NCBI GenBank assembly: GCA_035545895.1
Contig: DASZXJ010000202.1
Coordinates: 1-32,518 of the forward strand
Direction of reading: 5' to 3'
Origin: DASZXJ01 sp035545895
Lineage (GTDB): Bacteria; Planctomycetota; Phycisphaerae; Tepidisphaerales; Tepidisphaeraceae
Length of the DNA: 32,518 bases
Shown: piece by piece, positions 8,024 through 14,661 of the stretch
Layout of the letters: each line of letters starts with the position of its first letter
Position numbering within the stretch: position 1 is the first letter of the stretch
Notes under the pieces: model-generated
Database searches by the model: none
Told to the model about the DNA's origin: nothing
Seen by the model: the letters and a program-made list of their open reading frames with translations, nothing else
Position numbers and translations under genes: made by a program

Positions 8024-8530
8024 GAGATTGAAGCAGAAATTGTTACTTTTGTATCTAAGTGTGATTGAACCATTGAGCGAAATCGTTCGAAAGTTCAGTT
8101 CCATCCATGCCGTGACACGGGCGTCCCGCCCGCGCCGAGCAACTGGCATGGCCGAGACGGCCATGCCACGTAGCAGATTTCTCGGTGCAAAATCAAGGTT
8201 CACCGATCACTCAATACTTGAGAAAAACAGCAGTAACTTTCTCAAGCCGGCTTGGTTCGGTATTGTCGGGCATTTTGGCGTAGCCTCAGCATGTCAGTCG
8301 TCGCTTGATCACCGCGGCGAAGTCTCTCGGTCGGGCAAAGGCGTAGATTCTCTCGGATGAGCGATAAATCAACCCCGTTTGCATCCTGCTCGCCGTATCC
8401 TTCGTTCCGGCCGACGACTTTTTCATCCTTCGAGTCGTACATATAAGTATTATACACCGTCTTGGCGCATTTCACTTCGACCGCATAAGCCTTATCATGC
8501 TCTGCGGTTGGTCGAACCACTGTTTGAAAT
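8024..8530. other. Intergenic region aspS-pyk
   Basis: These 507 bp hold a twin-hairpin repeat (8111-8170) and an AT-rich patch with TATTAT at 8448-8453, about 78 bp before pyk, that could be its -10 box. A minus-strand frame of about 104 codons (8242-8556) was considered but has no recognisable features and runs into the pyk start. Otherwise I see nothing. Confidence 0.5.
8111..8170. repeat. Twin-hairpin palindromic element
   Basis: Two hairpins with three-base loops lie side by side. The first pairs CGGGCG (8118-8123) with CGCCCG (8127-8132) around TCC. The second pairs the 11 bases TGGCATGGCCG (8144-8154) with CGGCCATGCCA (8158-8168) around AGA. The left part begins GTGACACGGGC, the same word that opens the element at 13160-13240. 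It resembles the extragenic palindromes seen in many planctomycete genomes. It follows aspS but has no U-run. Confidence 0.75.
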
Positions 8531-9985
8531 ATGATTCGTACCAAAATTATTGCCACGATGGGCCCGGCTTGCGCGGATGTGAAGACGCTTCATGAGCTGT
8601 TTGAAGCCGGCGTTGATGTTTGCCGGCTTAATTTCTCGCATGGGGCGCTGGAATCGCACCTTCAGACCCTTCGCAACATTCGACAGGCGGCCATGACCGC
8701 GCAAACGCCGATCGCCATTCTGGGCGATCTGGGCGGGCCCAAGATTCGTCTGGGGCAGGTCGCCAACATCGACAACACCGGCGGCATGCCAGTCAACAAT
8801 GGCGATACCATCGTCATTCAGCGCCAAACCATCGTCGGACAAAATGGCCGGGTCAGCGCGACTTATTCCGAACTGATCGACGACCTTCGCGTCGGCGACC
8901 GCGTGCTGATCGAAGACGGCCTGTTGCGATTCACCGTCATCGAAAAGCAGGACGATGAAGTCCGCCTGCTCTGCGGGGCGGGAGGCATCCTCAAAAGCAG
9001 CAAGGGAATCAACCTGCCCAATACGCCCGTCAATCTGCCCGCCATCACCGAACGAGATTGGGAGTGTGTCGATTGGGCGGTGGAAAACGATCTGGACTAT
9101 CTTGGCCTGTCGTTCGTGCGCCGGCCCGAAGAGATCCTGGAGCTTCGCGAGCATCTGCGCAAGAAAGTCAGCGACATTCATCTGATCGCCAAGATCGAAA
9201 AAGCAGAGGCGGTCGAAAGGATCGACTCCATCATCGACGCAGCCGACGGCCTGATGATCGCCCGCGGCGATCTCGGCGTGGAAATGGACGTCGCCCAGGT
9301 TCCGATCATTCAAAAGGACCTTGTGCGGCGATGCCAGTCGGCTGGTAAGCCGGTCATTGTCGCCACGCAGATGCTTCAGAGCATGATCGACAATAGCTCG
9401 CCCACGCGCGCCGAGGTGAGTGATGTCGCCAACGCCATTTTTGACGGCGCCGATGCCGTGATGCTCAGCGGTGAAACGTCGGTGGGCAAAAATCCGGTTC
9501 TGGCGGTCAGAACGATGGCACACGTGGCTGAAGTGACCGAAGAATATTTGCTCCAATCGCATATTAACGAACGGCCGGCTCTTAAGATCCGCACGATGCA
9601 ATTTGCCGCAGCCGTTGCCACGGGCGTGCGGCAAATGATCGGGGATTTGAACGTCCGGCTGGTCGTGGTGTACTCTCAAACCGGCGCAACGGCGAGGGTG
9701 TTTTCCAAATCGCACCTGGCGGCGCCGATTATCGCGCTGTCCAGCGATCATCGGGCGCTGCGGCGAATGGCGCTGCACTGGGGTGTCATTCCCCACGAAA
9801 TGCCTCCGCCTCGCGGTGTGGGCGAATTGGTGTACGATATTGACCGCCTGGTGGCCGAGCGGAATTACGCACCCGGCGGGGCGCGAATCGTCATCGTGGC
9901 GGGATCGGCGCTGGGAACGCCCGGCGCGCTCAACGGCATCATCATTCACACGCTCGGCGAACATTACAGCACGGAGGCCGAATGA
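8531..9985 (+). CDS. pyk: Pyruvate kinase, predicted K+-independent type
   Basis: A 484-residue pyruvate kinase, which converts phosphoenolpyruvate and ADP to pyruvate and ATP in glycolysis. The N-terminus starts directly with RTKIIATMGPA. The active-site strand IAKIEKAEAVERID, the Mg-binding MIARGDLGVEM, and VATQMLQSMIDNSSPTRAEVSDVANA are all present, and the C-terminal regulatory domain is full length. The segment equivalent to muscle-enzyme residues 112-119 reads DLGGPKIR (66-73). The Lys at the position of Glu117 (here Lys71), with Leu in place of Thr113 (here Leu67), marks the group known to work without K+. The stop overlaps the ATG of the following lipoprotein gene (ATGA), so the two are probably co-translated. 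The ribosome-binding site is poor. Confidence 0.97.
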   Translation: MIRTKIIATMGPACADVKTLHELFEAGVDVCRLNFSHGALESHLQTLRNIRQAAMTAQTPIAILGDLGGPKIRLGQVANIDNTGGMPVNNGDTIVIQRQTIVGQNGRVSATYSELIDDLRVGDRVLIEDGLLRFTVIEKQDDEVRLLCGAGGILKSSKGINLPNTPVNLPAITERDWECVDWAVENDLDYLGLSFVRRPEEILELREHLRKKVSDIHLIAKIEKAEAVERIDSIIDAADGLMIARGDLGVEMDVAQVPIIQKDLVRRCQSAGKPVIVATQMLQSMIDNSSPTRAEVSDVANAIFDGADAVMLSGETSVGKNPVLAVRTMAHVAEVTEEYLLQSHINERPALKIRTMQFAAAVATGVRQMIGDLNVRLVVVYSQTGATARVFSKSHLAAPIIALSSDHRALRRMALHWGVIPHEMPPPRGVGELVYDIDRLVAERNYAPGGARIVIVAGSALGTPGALNGIIIHTLGEHYSTEAE

Positions 9986-10644
9986 AGGGGCAATTGCGGA
10001 TTGCGAATTTCGGATTGCGGATTTGCTTTGTCGCGCTGGTCGCTGTTGGCGGGTGCATCACCGGGAGGCAGCGTCCCGCCGCCACCGAGCCGTCAACGGC
10101 TGTTGATGCAGCCACCACCCAGCCGAGTTACTGGCTGGACATGCCCGCCAACGCCACTGTCTCCGACGCCGATTTCAAACGCCTGTGGACCGCCTGCGAA
10201 GATGTGGCCCGGGATTATCTCTTCAAACTTGATCGTGCGGATTATCGTCTGGGCGTGCTGACGACCATGCCGCTGGTCTCTTCACAGGTTTTTGAACCGT
10301 GGCGGCGAGACGCCCGCACCGTTTACGATGCCGAGGAAAGTTCCATCGCCGCCATCCGGCGATCCATCCGATTTGAATTCACCCGCAATGCTGACGACAC
10401 TTGGACGGTTGCGCCAAAAGTTCTGGTCGAGCGCCAGGCCATTTCGGAAAAACGCATTACATCGGTCGTGCTCTATCGCGGGTTCTTTACTCAAACCCGC
10501 GCCGAAAGTCGCAGGCCGACGGGAACGGTCGAATCCGACGAGGGCATCATCTTGCCCGAGCGATACTGGTATATTTTGCGGCGCGACAACGTTTTTGAGC
10601 GCGTCGTCGCCAGCGCGGTTTCAAAGAAGCTGCATCGATCCTGA
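9982..10644 (+). CDS. Putative lipoprotein of unknown function
   Basis: A 220-residue protein with a short signal peptide and the lipobox AVGGC, giving lipidation at Cys25. The mature part begins with a Pro/Thr/Ala-rich linker (about 28-48) and continues as an alpha/beta domain that I do not recognise. The ATG overlaps the pyk stop (ATGA), and GGAGG lies four bases upstream (9973-9977), which supports this start. Codons 4-16 are written by a 7-bp tandem repeat (consensus ATTKCGG, 9993-10027) that also occurs between genes at 14494-14528, so the front of the signal peptide seems to derive from repeat DNA. It is probably exported and anchored in a membrane facing the periplasm. Confidence 0.75.
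   Translation: MKGQLRIANFGLRICFVALVAVGGCITGRQRPAATEPSTAVDAATTQPSYWLDMPANATVSDADFKRLWTACEDVARDYLFKLDRADYRLGVLTTMPLVSSQVFEPWRRDARTVYDAEESSIAAIRRSIRFEFTRNADDTWTVAPKVLVERQAISEKRITSVVLYRGFFTQTRAESRRPTGTVESDEGIILPERYWYILRRDNVFERVVASAVSKKLHRS
9993..10027 (+). repeat. Five 7-bp tandem units (ATTKCGG) inside a signal-peptide coding region
   Basis: The units are ATTGCGG, ATTGCGA, ATTTCGG, ATTGCGG and ATTTGCT. The intergenic array at 14494-14528 has the same number of units, with the same degenerate last one beginning ATTTG. Three units make 21 bases, so the encoded peptide repeats every seven residues (LRIANFG, LRI...). Confidence 0.8.
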
Positions 10645-10661
10645 CGGCCGATCCACTTCAC

Positions 10662-11639
10662 ATGAGCGAATGGTTGCATGACAAGACGGGGCCGTTGTAT
10701 CTGTCACTAGCAGCGGTGGGGTGGTACATGGCCTCAATTGCGGCAACGGCTGCGCTCACCGCTGTTCGCGACACGCCCGGCCGACGTGCCCTTGCCGTCT
10801 GGGCGGTCATGCTGCCGATCGTCGTGTTGGCTTCGATCATCGGCCACTATGAAATCGTCATCGGCATGATCTTCGCCAGCAGTGTCGCAAGCATGACGCT
10901 GGTGCTGGGCATCGTGACCATCTCAACCCATCGCACCCAGCCCACGCTGCCGCGAAAAACATGGGGCTTGATTTTGCCCGTCGCGCTGATCTGTTTTCTC
11001 ATCGGTCTGCATGGCGGGTTTCACTGGATTCATGCGGTTGTGCTTTTGATTCAAGGGATCGTCATTTACGGGCTTTGGAATGATCCTTCCAATTCCAAGC
11101 CGCCCATGCGCGTACAGACGGCCGGGCCAGGACATCGCGCCGTTCTTTTGGCTGTCGCGGGAATCGGCGCGGTTGGCGCTGCCTGGCTGGCCATCACCGC
11201 GACTCAGCAGATTGGACAGAAACTTAACATTCCCTATCACGGCGTGGTGACCGCGATCATGCTCGCGCCGGCGATGGTGCTGGCGATGATCGGATTGGGT
11301 CTGCACGATGCGAATGAAGATCATTACGACCTGGCCGTCTCGGGGCAGGTTGGATTTGTGCTTCTGAATCTTTGCCTGACCCTGCCGCTGGCGACCGCAA
11401 TTTGGCTGAGCAGGCCATTATGGTTGTCCATACCCGTCGAAGAAGCACCGGTGGCGCTGCCTTATCCGATGTCGGTCTGGCGTGTGGATACGATCATGCT
11501 CGTGATTGTCGGTTTCCTGCTGTTGCCCGTTTCTCTGGGCCGATGGAACATCGGAAAATTTGAAGGAATCGGGCTCGTCGTTATTTACGTGGTCTTCCTA
11601 ATGCTCACGGTTTTAGCTTCGTTGAGCAGCCTGCTTTGA
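10662..11639 (+). CDS. Multi-spanning membrane protein, degenerate CaCA-antiporter-like
   Basis: A 325-residue, very hydrophobic protein with about 10 predicted membrane helices in two similar halves. Residues about 61-88 (GHYEIVIGMIFASSVASM and following) and 205-245 (DLAVSGQVGFVLLNLCLTLP) resemble the parts of the two alpha-repeats of Na+/Ca2+ exchanger-type (YrbG) proteins that follow the conserved acidic motif. The motif itself, usually TSLPE, is not seen in either half. I therefore read it as a distant member that may not transport Ca2+ or may have lost transport altogether. It lies 17 bp after the lipoprotein gene and probably ends the pyk transcript. No ribosome-binding site is obvious. 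The family link is my own alignment by eye. Confidence 0.6.
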   Translation: MSEWLHDKTGPLYLSLAAVGWYMASIAATAALTAVRDTPGRRALAVWAVMLPIVVLASIIGHYEIVIGMIFASSVASMTLVLGIVTISTHRTQPTLPRKTWGLILPVALICFLIGLHGGFHWIHAVVLLIQGIVIYGLWNDPSNSKPPMRVQTAGPGHRAVLLAVAGIGAVGAAWLAITATQQIGQKLNIPYHGVVTAIMLAPAMVLAMIGLGLHDANEDHYDLAVSGQVGFVLLNLCLTLPLATAIWLSRPLWLSIPVEEAPVALPYPMSVWRVDTIMLVIVGFLLLPVSLGRWNIGKFEGIGLVVIYVVFLMLTVLASLSSLL

Positions 11640-11660
11640 AATGGGCGGCGCACTGCTATC

Positions 11661-12557
11661 ATGTCCGCCATGACTGTCGATCACTCGAAAATCCAAATCA
11701 ATCGCAAACCATTTGAAGGTGAAATGTCGGACATCATGGGCGGTTCAGGCCGCTGGGAAGTGCCCGTTCACGACCACGGCCTGGTGGCGCTGGTGGATGT
11801 CATGCCGCGCATGGTGCCCGCTGGAAAAACCGCCGACTTTGCCATCGTGCAAGCCGCCCGCGTGAGCTACGGTGAAGGCACGAAAAAGGTCAACGAAGAT
11901 CGCGGGCTGATCCGATATCTCGCCCGCCACCGCCACACCACGCCATTTGAAATGGTCGAATTCAAATTCCACTGCGTCATGCCGATCTTCATCGCGCGAC
12001 AGTGGATTCGTCACCGAACAGCCAACGTCAACGAATATTCCGCCCGCTATTCCGTGGTGAAGGACCGCTTCTATAAGCCTACCCCCGATTACATCCGCAA
12101 GCAAAGCGCCGCCAACCGGCAGGGCGGCACCGAAGCGCTGGACGACATGACCGCCGGCGAGTTTCTCCAGTGGCTGGAAAAGCTTGAAGGCGAATACGAA
12201 AAATACGAAGAGCTGGTGCAAAAGGGCTTGGCTCGCGAACTGGCGCGCATCGCACTGCCCGTCAGTGTGTACACCGAATGGTACTGGAAGTGCGACCTTC
12301 ACAACGTGTTTCACTTTTTGTCGCTGCGCATGGACGAGCACGCCCAGGCCGAGATTCGCGACTACGCCAACGCGATGTATGCCCTCATCCAGCCGATCGT
12401 GCCGATCGCGGCGGAGGCGTTTCTCGATTACGACTTCGGCTCGATGCACCTGTCCAAAATCGAGATCGAAGCGCTCAAATCGGGCAAGCCGCTGGCGACG
12501 GAAAACAAGCGCGAACTGGCGGAGTGGGAAGACAAGAAGAAAAAGCTGGGTCAATAA
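11661..12557 (+). CDS. thyX: Flavin-dependent thymidylate synthase
   Basis: A 298-residue ThyX, which methylates dUMP to dTMP with methylene-tetrahydrofolate as carbon donor and FADH2/NADPH as reductant. The ThyX signature RHRTANVNEYSARYS (RHR followed by seven residues and Ser) occupies residues 117-131, and the FAD/nucleotide-binding surroundings (RYLARHRHTTPFEM, 85-98) are also typical. The C-terminus is longer and more charged than in short ThyX proteins. A second in-frame ATG lies three codons later (11670). It converges on the nucleotidyltransferase gene, with only four bases between the stops. Confidence 0.96.
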   Translation: MSAMTVDHSKIQINRKPFEGEMSDIMGGSGRWEVPVHDHGLVALVDVMPRMVPAGKTADFAIVQAARVSYGEGTKKVNEDRGLIRYLARHRHTTPFEMVEFKFHCVMPIFIARQWIRHRTANVNEYSARYSVVKDRFYKPTPDYIRKQSAANRQGGTEALDDMTAGEFLQWLEKLEGEYEKYEELVQKGLARELARIALPVSVYTEWYWKCDLHNVFHFLSLRMDEHAQAEIRDYANAMYALIQPIVPIAAEAFLDYDFGSMHLSKIEIEALKSGKPLATENKRELAEWEDKKKKLGQ

Positions 12558-12561
12558 GCTG

Positions 12562-13104
12562 TTATGAATCGCGTTGCACCGCTGTGGCCAGTTTTCGAAA
12601 TTCGCTACGCAACGAACGATCTATTTTGGATGAAAACGCGCCCGTGAGCTTGTGACGCCGGATCAACCCGATCACGTCGGCGATATCCTGGGCGCGGGTT
12701 GTTTTGGCCAGGCCCGTGCGCAGTTTCATGTTGATTAGATCGACCAGCGACACGGTCGTTATGTGATCGATCTCGATGAGCTTTGTCGGCGGAGGCTGGA
12801 CCATCTTCTCGTCCACCAAATGAATGGGAATGGAATCGAGGATAAACTCTCGTTTGCCGGCACTGTATTTTACCCCGGCCGACTCAAGAATTGGGCGGAA
12901 ATCCTCAAGCGGCTGTGGAACCAGTACATCGACATCCCTGGTCGTTCTCAGGTGCCCATGCAACACGACCGCAACTCCGCCGATGATGGCGCCGCGGATA
13001 TGGTGGTCTTTCAAAAGCGCGGAAATGCGCTGCGCCGTCTCCAGAACACCGCCGCGTTTATCGAGCATAAGAATCGCCTGTTCCCGTAACGCCATATCAA
13101 CCAT
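12562..13104 (-). CDS. Nucleotidyltransferase-fold protein
   Basis: A 180-residue protein with the minimal nucleotidyltransferase signature: the GG pair in IIGGVAVVLHG (Gly42-Gly43) followed by TRDVDVLV, with the metal-binding Asp57 and Asp59. Such small proteins include AbiEii-like toxins and uncharacterised enzymes. The later part (SLVDLINMKLRTG, then RAQDIADVIGLIRRH) fits the helical half seen in that group. No AbiEi-like partner gene is next to it, so a toxin-antitoxin role is not supported here. It is convergent with thyX. Its upstream side has a 167-bp gap containing a nested hairpin element. Confidence 0.75.
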   Translation of the reverse strand: MVDMALREQAILMLDKRGGVLETAQRISALLKDHHIRGAIIGGVAVVLHGHLRTTRDVDVLVPQPLEDFRPILESAGVKYSAGKREFILDSIPIHLVDEKMVQPPPTKLIEIDHITTVSLVDLINMKLRTGLAKTTRAQDIADVIGLIRRHKLTGAFSSKIDRSLRSEFRKLATAVQRDS

Positions 13105-13159
13105 CTTAGCATGTTCTGTTGTAAATCGTGAGACGTGCCGATCTATTATGAGCCTCGGT

Positions 13160-13240
13160 ACTGGTGCATTTCCAAATGTGACACGGGCTTTCAGCCCGTG
13201 TTCATGGGCTCAAAGCCCATGTCACATCTAAATTGCACCA
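13160..13240. repeat. Nested palindromic element with two inner hairpins
   Basis: Outer arms CTGGTGCA (13160-13167) and TGCACCAG (13233-13240) pair, and GTGAC/GTCAC bring the base of the structure together. Inside are two perfect hairpins with three-base loops: ACACGGGCT with AGCCCGTGT (13180-13200, loop TTC) and CATGGGCT with AGCCCATG (13202-13220, loop CAA). The result is a clover-like three-way structure of 81 bp. It lies between the nucleotidyltransferase and LOG genes, which are divergent. It shares GTGACACGGGC with the element at 8111-8170. Confidence 0.8.
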
Positions 13241-13271
13241 GCACCTGTGCTTCAGACAAAGGGAGTAAATC

Positions 13272-14111
13272 GTGCCCGTATCCGACCGTAAATTGATGAA
13301 GCATGCATTGTCGCCCGATGCCAATGATGTCTGGCGAATCTTTCGCATCATGTCCGAGTTCGTCGAGGGGTTTGAGGAGATGGCGTCGATCGGGCCGGCG
13401 GTTTCGATCTTCGGCTCGGCGCGCACCAAACCGGACGATCCGTTCTACAAAGCCGCCGAGGAAACGGCGCGATTGCTCGCCCACAACAAATTCGCCATTA
13501 TCACCGGCGGCGGGCCGGGCATCATGGAGGCCGGCAACAAGGGCGCTTTCGAAGCCAAGGGCAAAAGCATCGGTCTCAACATCACCCTGCCACAGGAACA
13601 GGAAGCCAATCGCTATCAAACCCTCTCACTGGATTTTCACTACTTCTACGCCCGCAAGGTGATGTTCGTGAAATACGCATCTGCCTTTGTCTGTTTCCCC
13701 GGCGGATATGGCACGCTTGACGAATTCTTCGAAACCATCACGCTCATTCAAACGCTCAAAGTCGAAGCGTTTCCCATCATTCTGTACGGCTCGGATTACT
13801 GGAGTGGCCTGGCCGAGTGGATCAGCCAGCAGCTTCGGCCTCGCTATATCGACTCGGAGGATGTCGATATTTTTCGCATCGTCGATTCGCCGCAGGAAGT
13901 GGTCAGGCTAATCAAGCAGGGCGTGAAGCAGCACTGGTGGAAGCCGCTGGATGATGAATTGGTCAAGATCACCAAAAACGGCTCCGCCAAACACAAAGGC
14001 CCGCTCAGTGGCGCCAAAGGCGCCGAAAGCGGCGAAGGCACGAGATACGGCAAACGCCCCAAACGCGTCGAAAAACGCCACGCCAAGGCGAGTCGCAAGC
14101 CGCAACAATGA
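13272..14111 (+). CDS. LOG family protein (cytokinin riboside 5'-monophosphate phosphoribohydrolase-like)
   Basis: A 279-residue protein of the LOG/'lysine decarboxylase-like' family, which splits nucleoside 5'-monophosphates into base and ribose-5-phosphate. The Rossmann-like core shows IFGSAR, ITGGGPGIMEAGNKGA (from about 77) and the hallmark PGGYGTLDE (143-151). Residues 235-279 form an extra tail rich in Lys, Arg, Gly and Ala that is longer than usual and may bind nucleic acid or be disordered. The start is GTG at 13272, supported by AAGGGAG (13259-13265) six bases upstream. The natural substrate is unknown; many bacterial members were misnamed lysine decarboxylases. Confidence 0.9.
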   Translation: MPVSDRKLMKHALSPDANDVWRIFRIMSEFVEGFEEMASIGPAVSIFGSARTKPDDPFYKAAEETARLLAHNKFAIITGGGPGIMEAGNKGAFEAKGKSIGLNITLPQEQEANRYQTLSLDFHYFYARKVMFVKYASAFVCFPGGYGTLDEFFETITLIQTLKVEAFPIILYGSDYWSGLAEWISQQLRPRYIDSEDVDIFRIVDSPQEVVRLIKQGVKQHWWKPLDDELVKITKNGSAKHKGPLSGAKGAESGEGTRYGKRPKRVEKRHAKASRKPQQ

Positions 14112-14190
14112 TCGCTTTCACCTGCTCGATTGCTTGGTTGGACGGATTGAGTTTGCCGTTTCCATAGACCTTACAAGGTGAAAAACTATC

Positions 14191-14220
14191 CACGAATGGA
14201 CACGAATCTTCACGAATGGA
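14191..14220 (+). repeat. 10-bp tandem repeat CACGAAT(GGA/CTT)
   Basis: Three adjacent units are present: CACGAATGGA, CACGAATCTT and CACGAATGGA. This simple-sequence word is also known to me from intergenic DNA of related phyla. No function can be assigned. Confidence 0.7.
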
Positions 14221-14336
14221 AAAAAATGATTCGTCGAAATTCGGACGAAGTCGAAGTCCGATTTCTTGACAGCGTCTTTCAACCCGATCAGCCGCGACGC
14301 GCAGCGGAGCGCTTGGGTTGTTTGAGGAAAATCCTT

Positions 14337-14355
14337 CCGCCGACACCGTCGGCGG
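14337..14355. repeat. Perfect 8-bp hairpin with loop ACC
   Basis: CCGCCGAC (14337-14344) pairs with GTCGGCGG (14348-14355). There is no U-run after it, so it is not a typical terminator. It has the three-base loop seen in other palindromes of this window. Confidence 0.65.
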
Positions 14356-14493
14356 CTTTACACGGCGGATGTCACTGCGGAAACGCGCAGATGCGCGAAG
14401 ATTTAGCGCATTTCATCGACAAATTAGCTTGTCCGACTCGTCACATGGCGCGCACTTTTGTGCAGTTTCTGAGAGCCTTGAGAAACGGATGGA

Positions 14494-14528
14494 ATTTCGG
14501 ATTTCGGATTTCGGATTGTGGATTTGGA
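14494..14528 (+). repeat. 7-bp tandem array (ATTKCGG), intergenic copy
   Basis: The units are ATTTCGG three times, then ATTGTGG and ATTTGGA. It matches the array inside the lipoprotein gene at 9993-10027 in unit length, unit number and degenerate last unit. It lies 19 bp before repeat copy B. Confidence 0.8.
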
Positions 14529-14545
14529 GTTGCGCGACATGAGTC

Positions 14546-14645
14546 CGCATGGCGCAACAAAGGAGCCGCGGGTCACTGGATTTTCGTCATTGGGATTTCG
14601 TCATTGATTCGTCATTCGGGTTTGGTCATTCGTCATTGGGACTTG
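14546..14645. repeat. Dispersed composite repeat, copy B
   Basis: The first 35 bp (14547-14581) are identical to 3-37. GTCATT units follow, as in copy A but somewhat fewer. It ends 17 bp from the stop of the AsmA-like gene, so both copies sit at the 3' end of a minus-strand gene. Confidence 0.85.
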
Positions 14646-14661
14646 CTGCCCGGAGAATCCG

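Larger units (their letters stand above)
14112..14661. other. Repeat-rich intergenic region
   Basis: These 550 bp between the convergent LOG and AsmA-like genes contain no gene I can support. They hold three 10-bp units CACGAAT... (14191-14220), a hairpin with loop ACC (14337-14355), a 7-bp repeat array (14494-14528) and copy B of the composite repeat (14546-14645). Open frames here are products of the repeats. Confidence 0.75.

Noticed and set aside
8242..8556. 104-codon minus-strand frame between aspS and pyk
   Set aside because: It runs over the pyk start and its likely promoter, has no recognisable motif and no ribosome-binding site. It cannot be fully excluded, but the support is too weak.
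8495..9964. 489-codon open frame antisense to pyk
   Set aside because: It mirrors pyk almost exactly, is rich in His, Arg and Asp, has no ribosome-binding site and resembles no family. High GC content with strong codon bias on the sense strand explains it.
11745..12554. 269-codon frame antisense to thyX
   Set aside because: Shadow of thyX; composition is dominated by Val, His, Arg and Phe from GC-rich third positions.
12562..13104. AbiE-type toxin-antitoxin or abortive-infection system
   Set aside because: Only a nucleotidyltransferase-like gene is present. No AbiEi-type partner lies next to it; the neighbours are thyX and a LOG gene.
13160..13240. CRISPR-like or tRNA-like structure
   Set aside because: There are no regularly spaced direct repeats, and the clover-like fold lacks tRNA features such as a T-loop GTTCGA and acceptor CCA.
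14337..14355. Terminator for the LOG gene
   Set aside because: The stem is good, but it is 225 bp past the stop and lacks a U-run.
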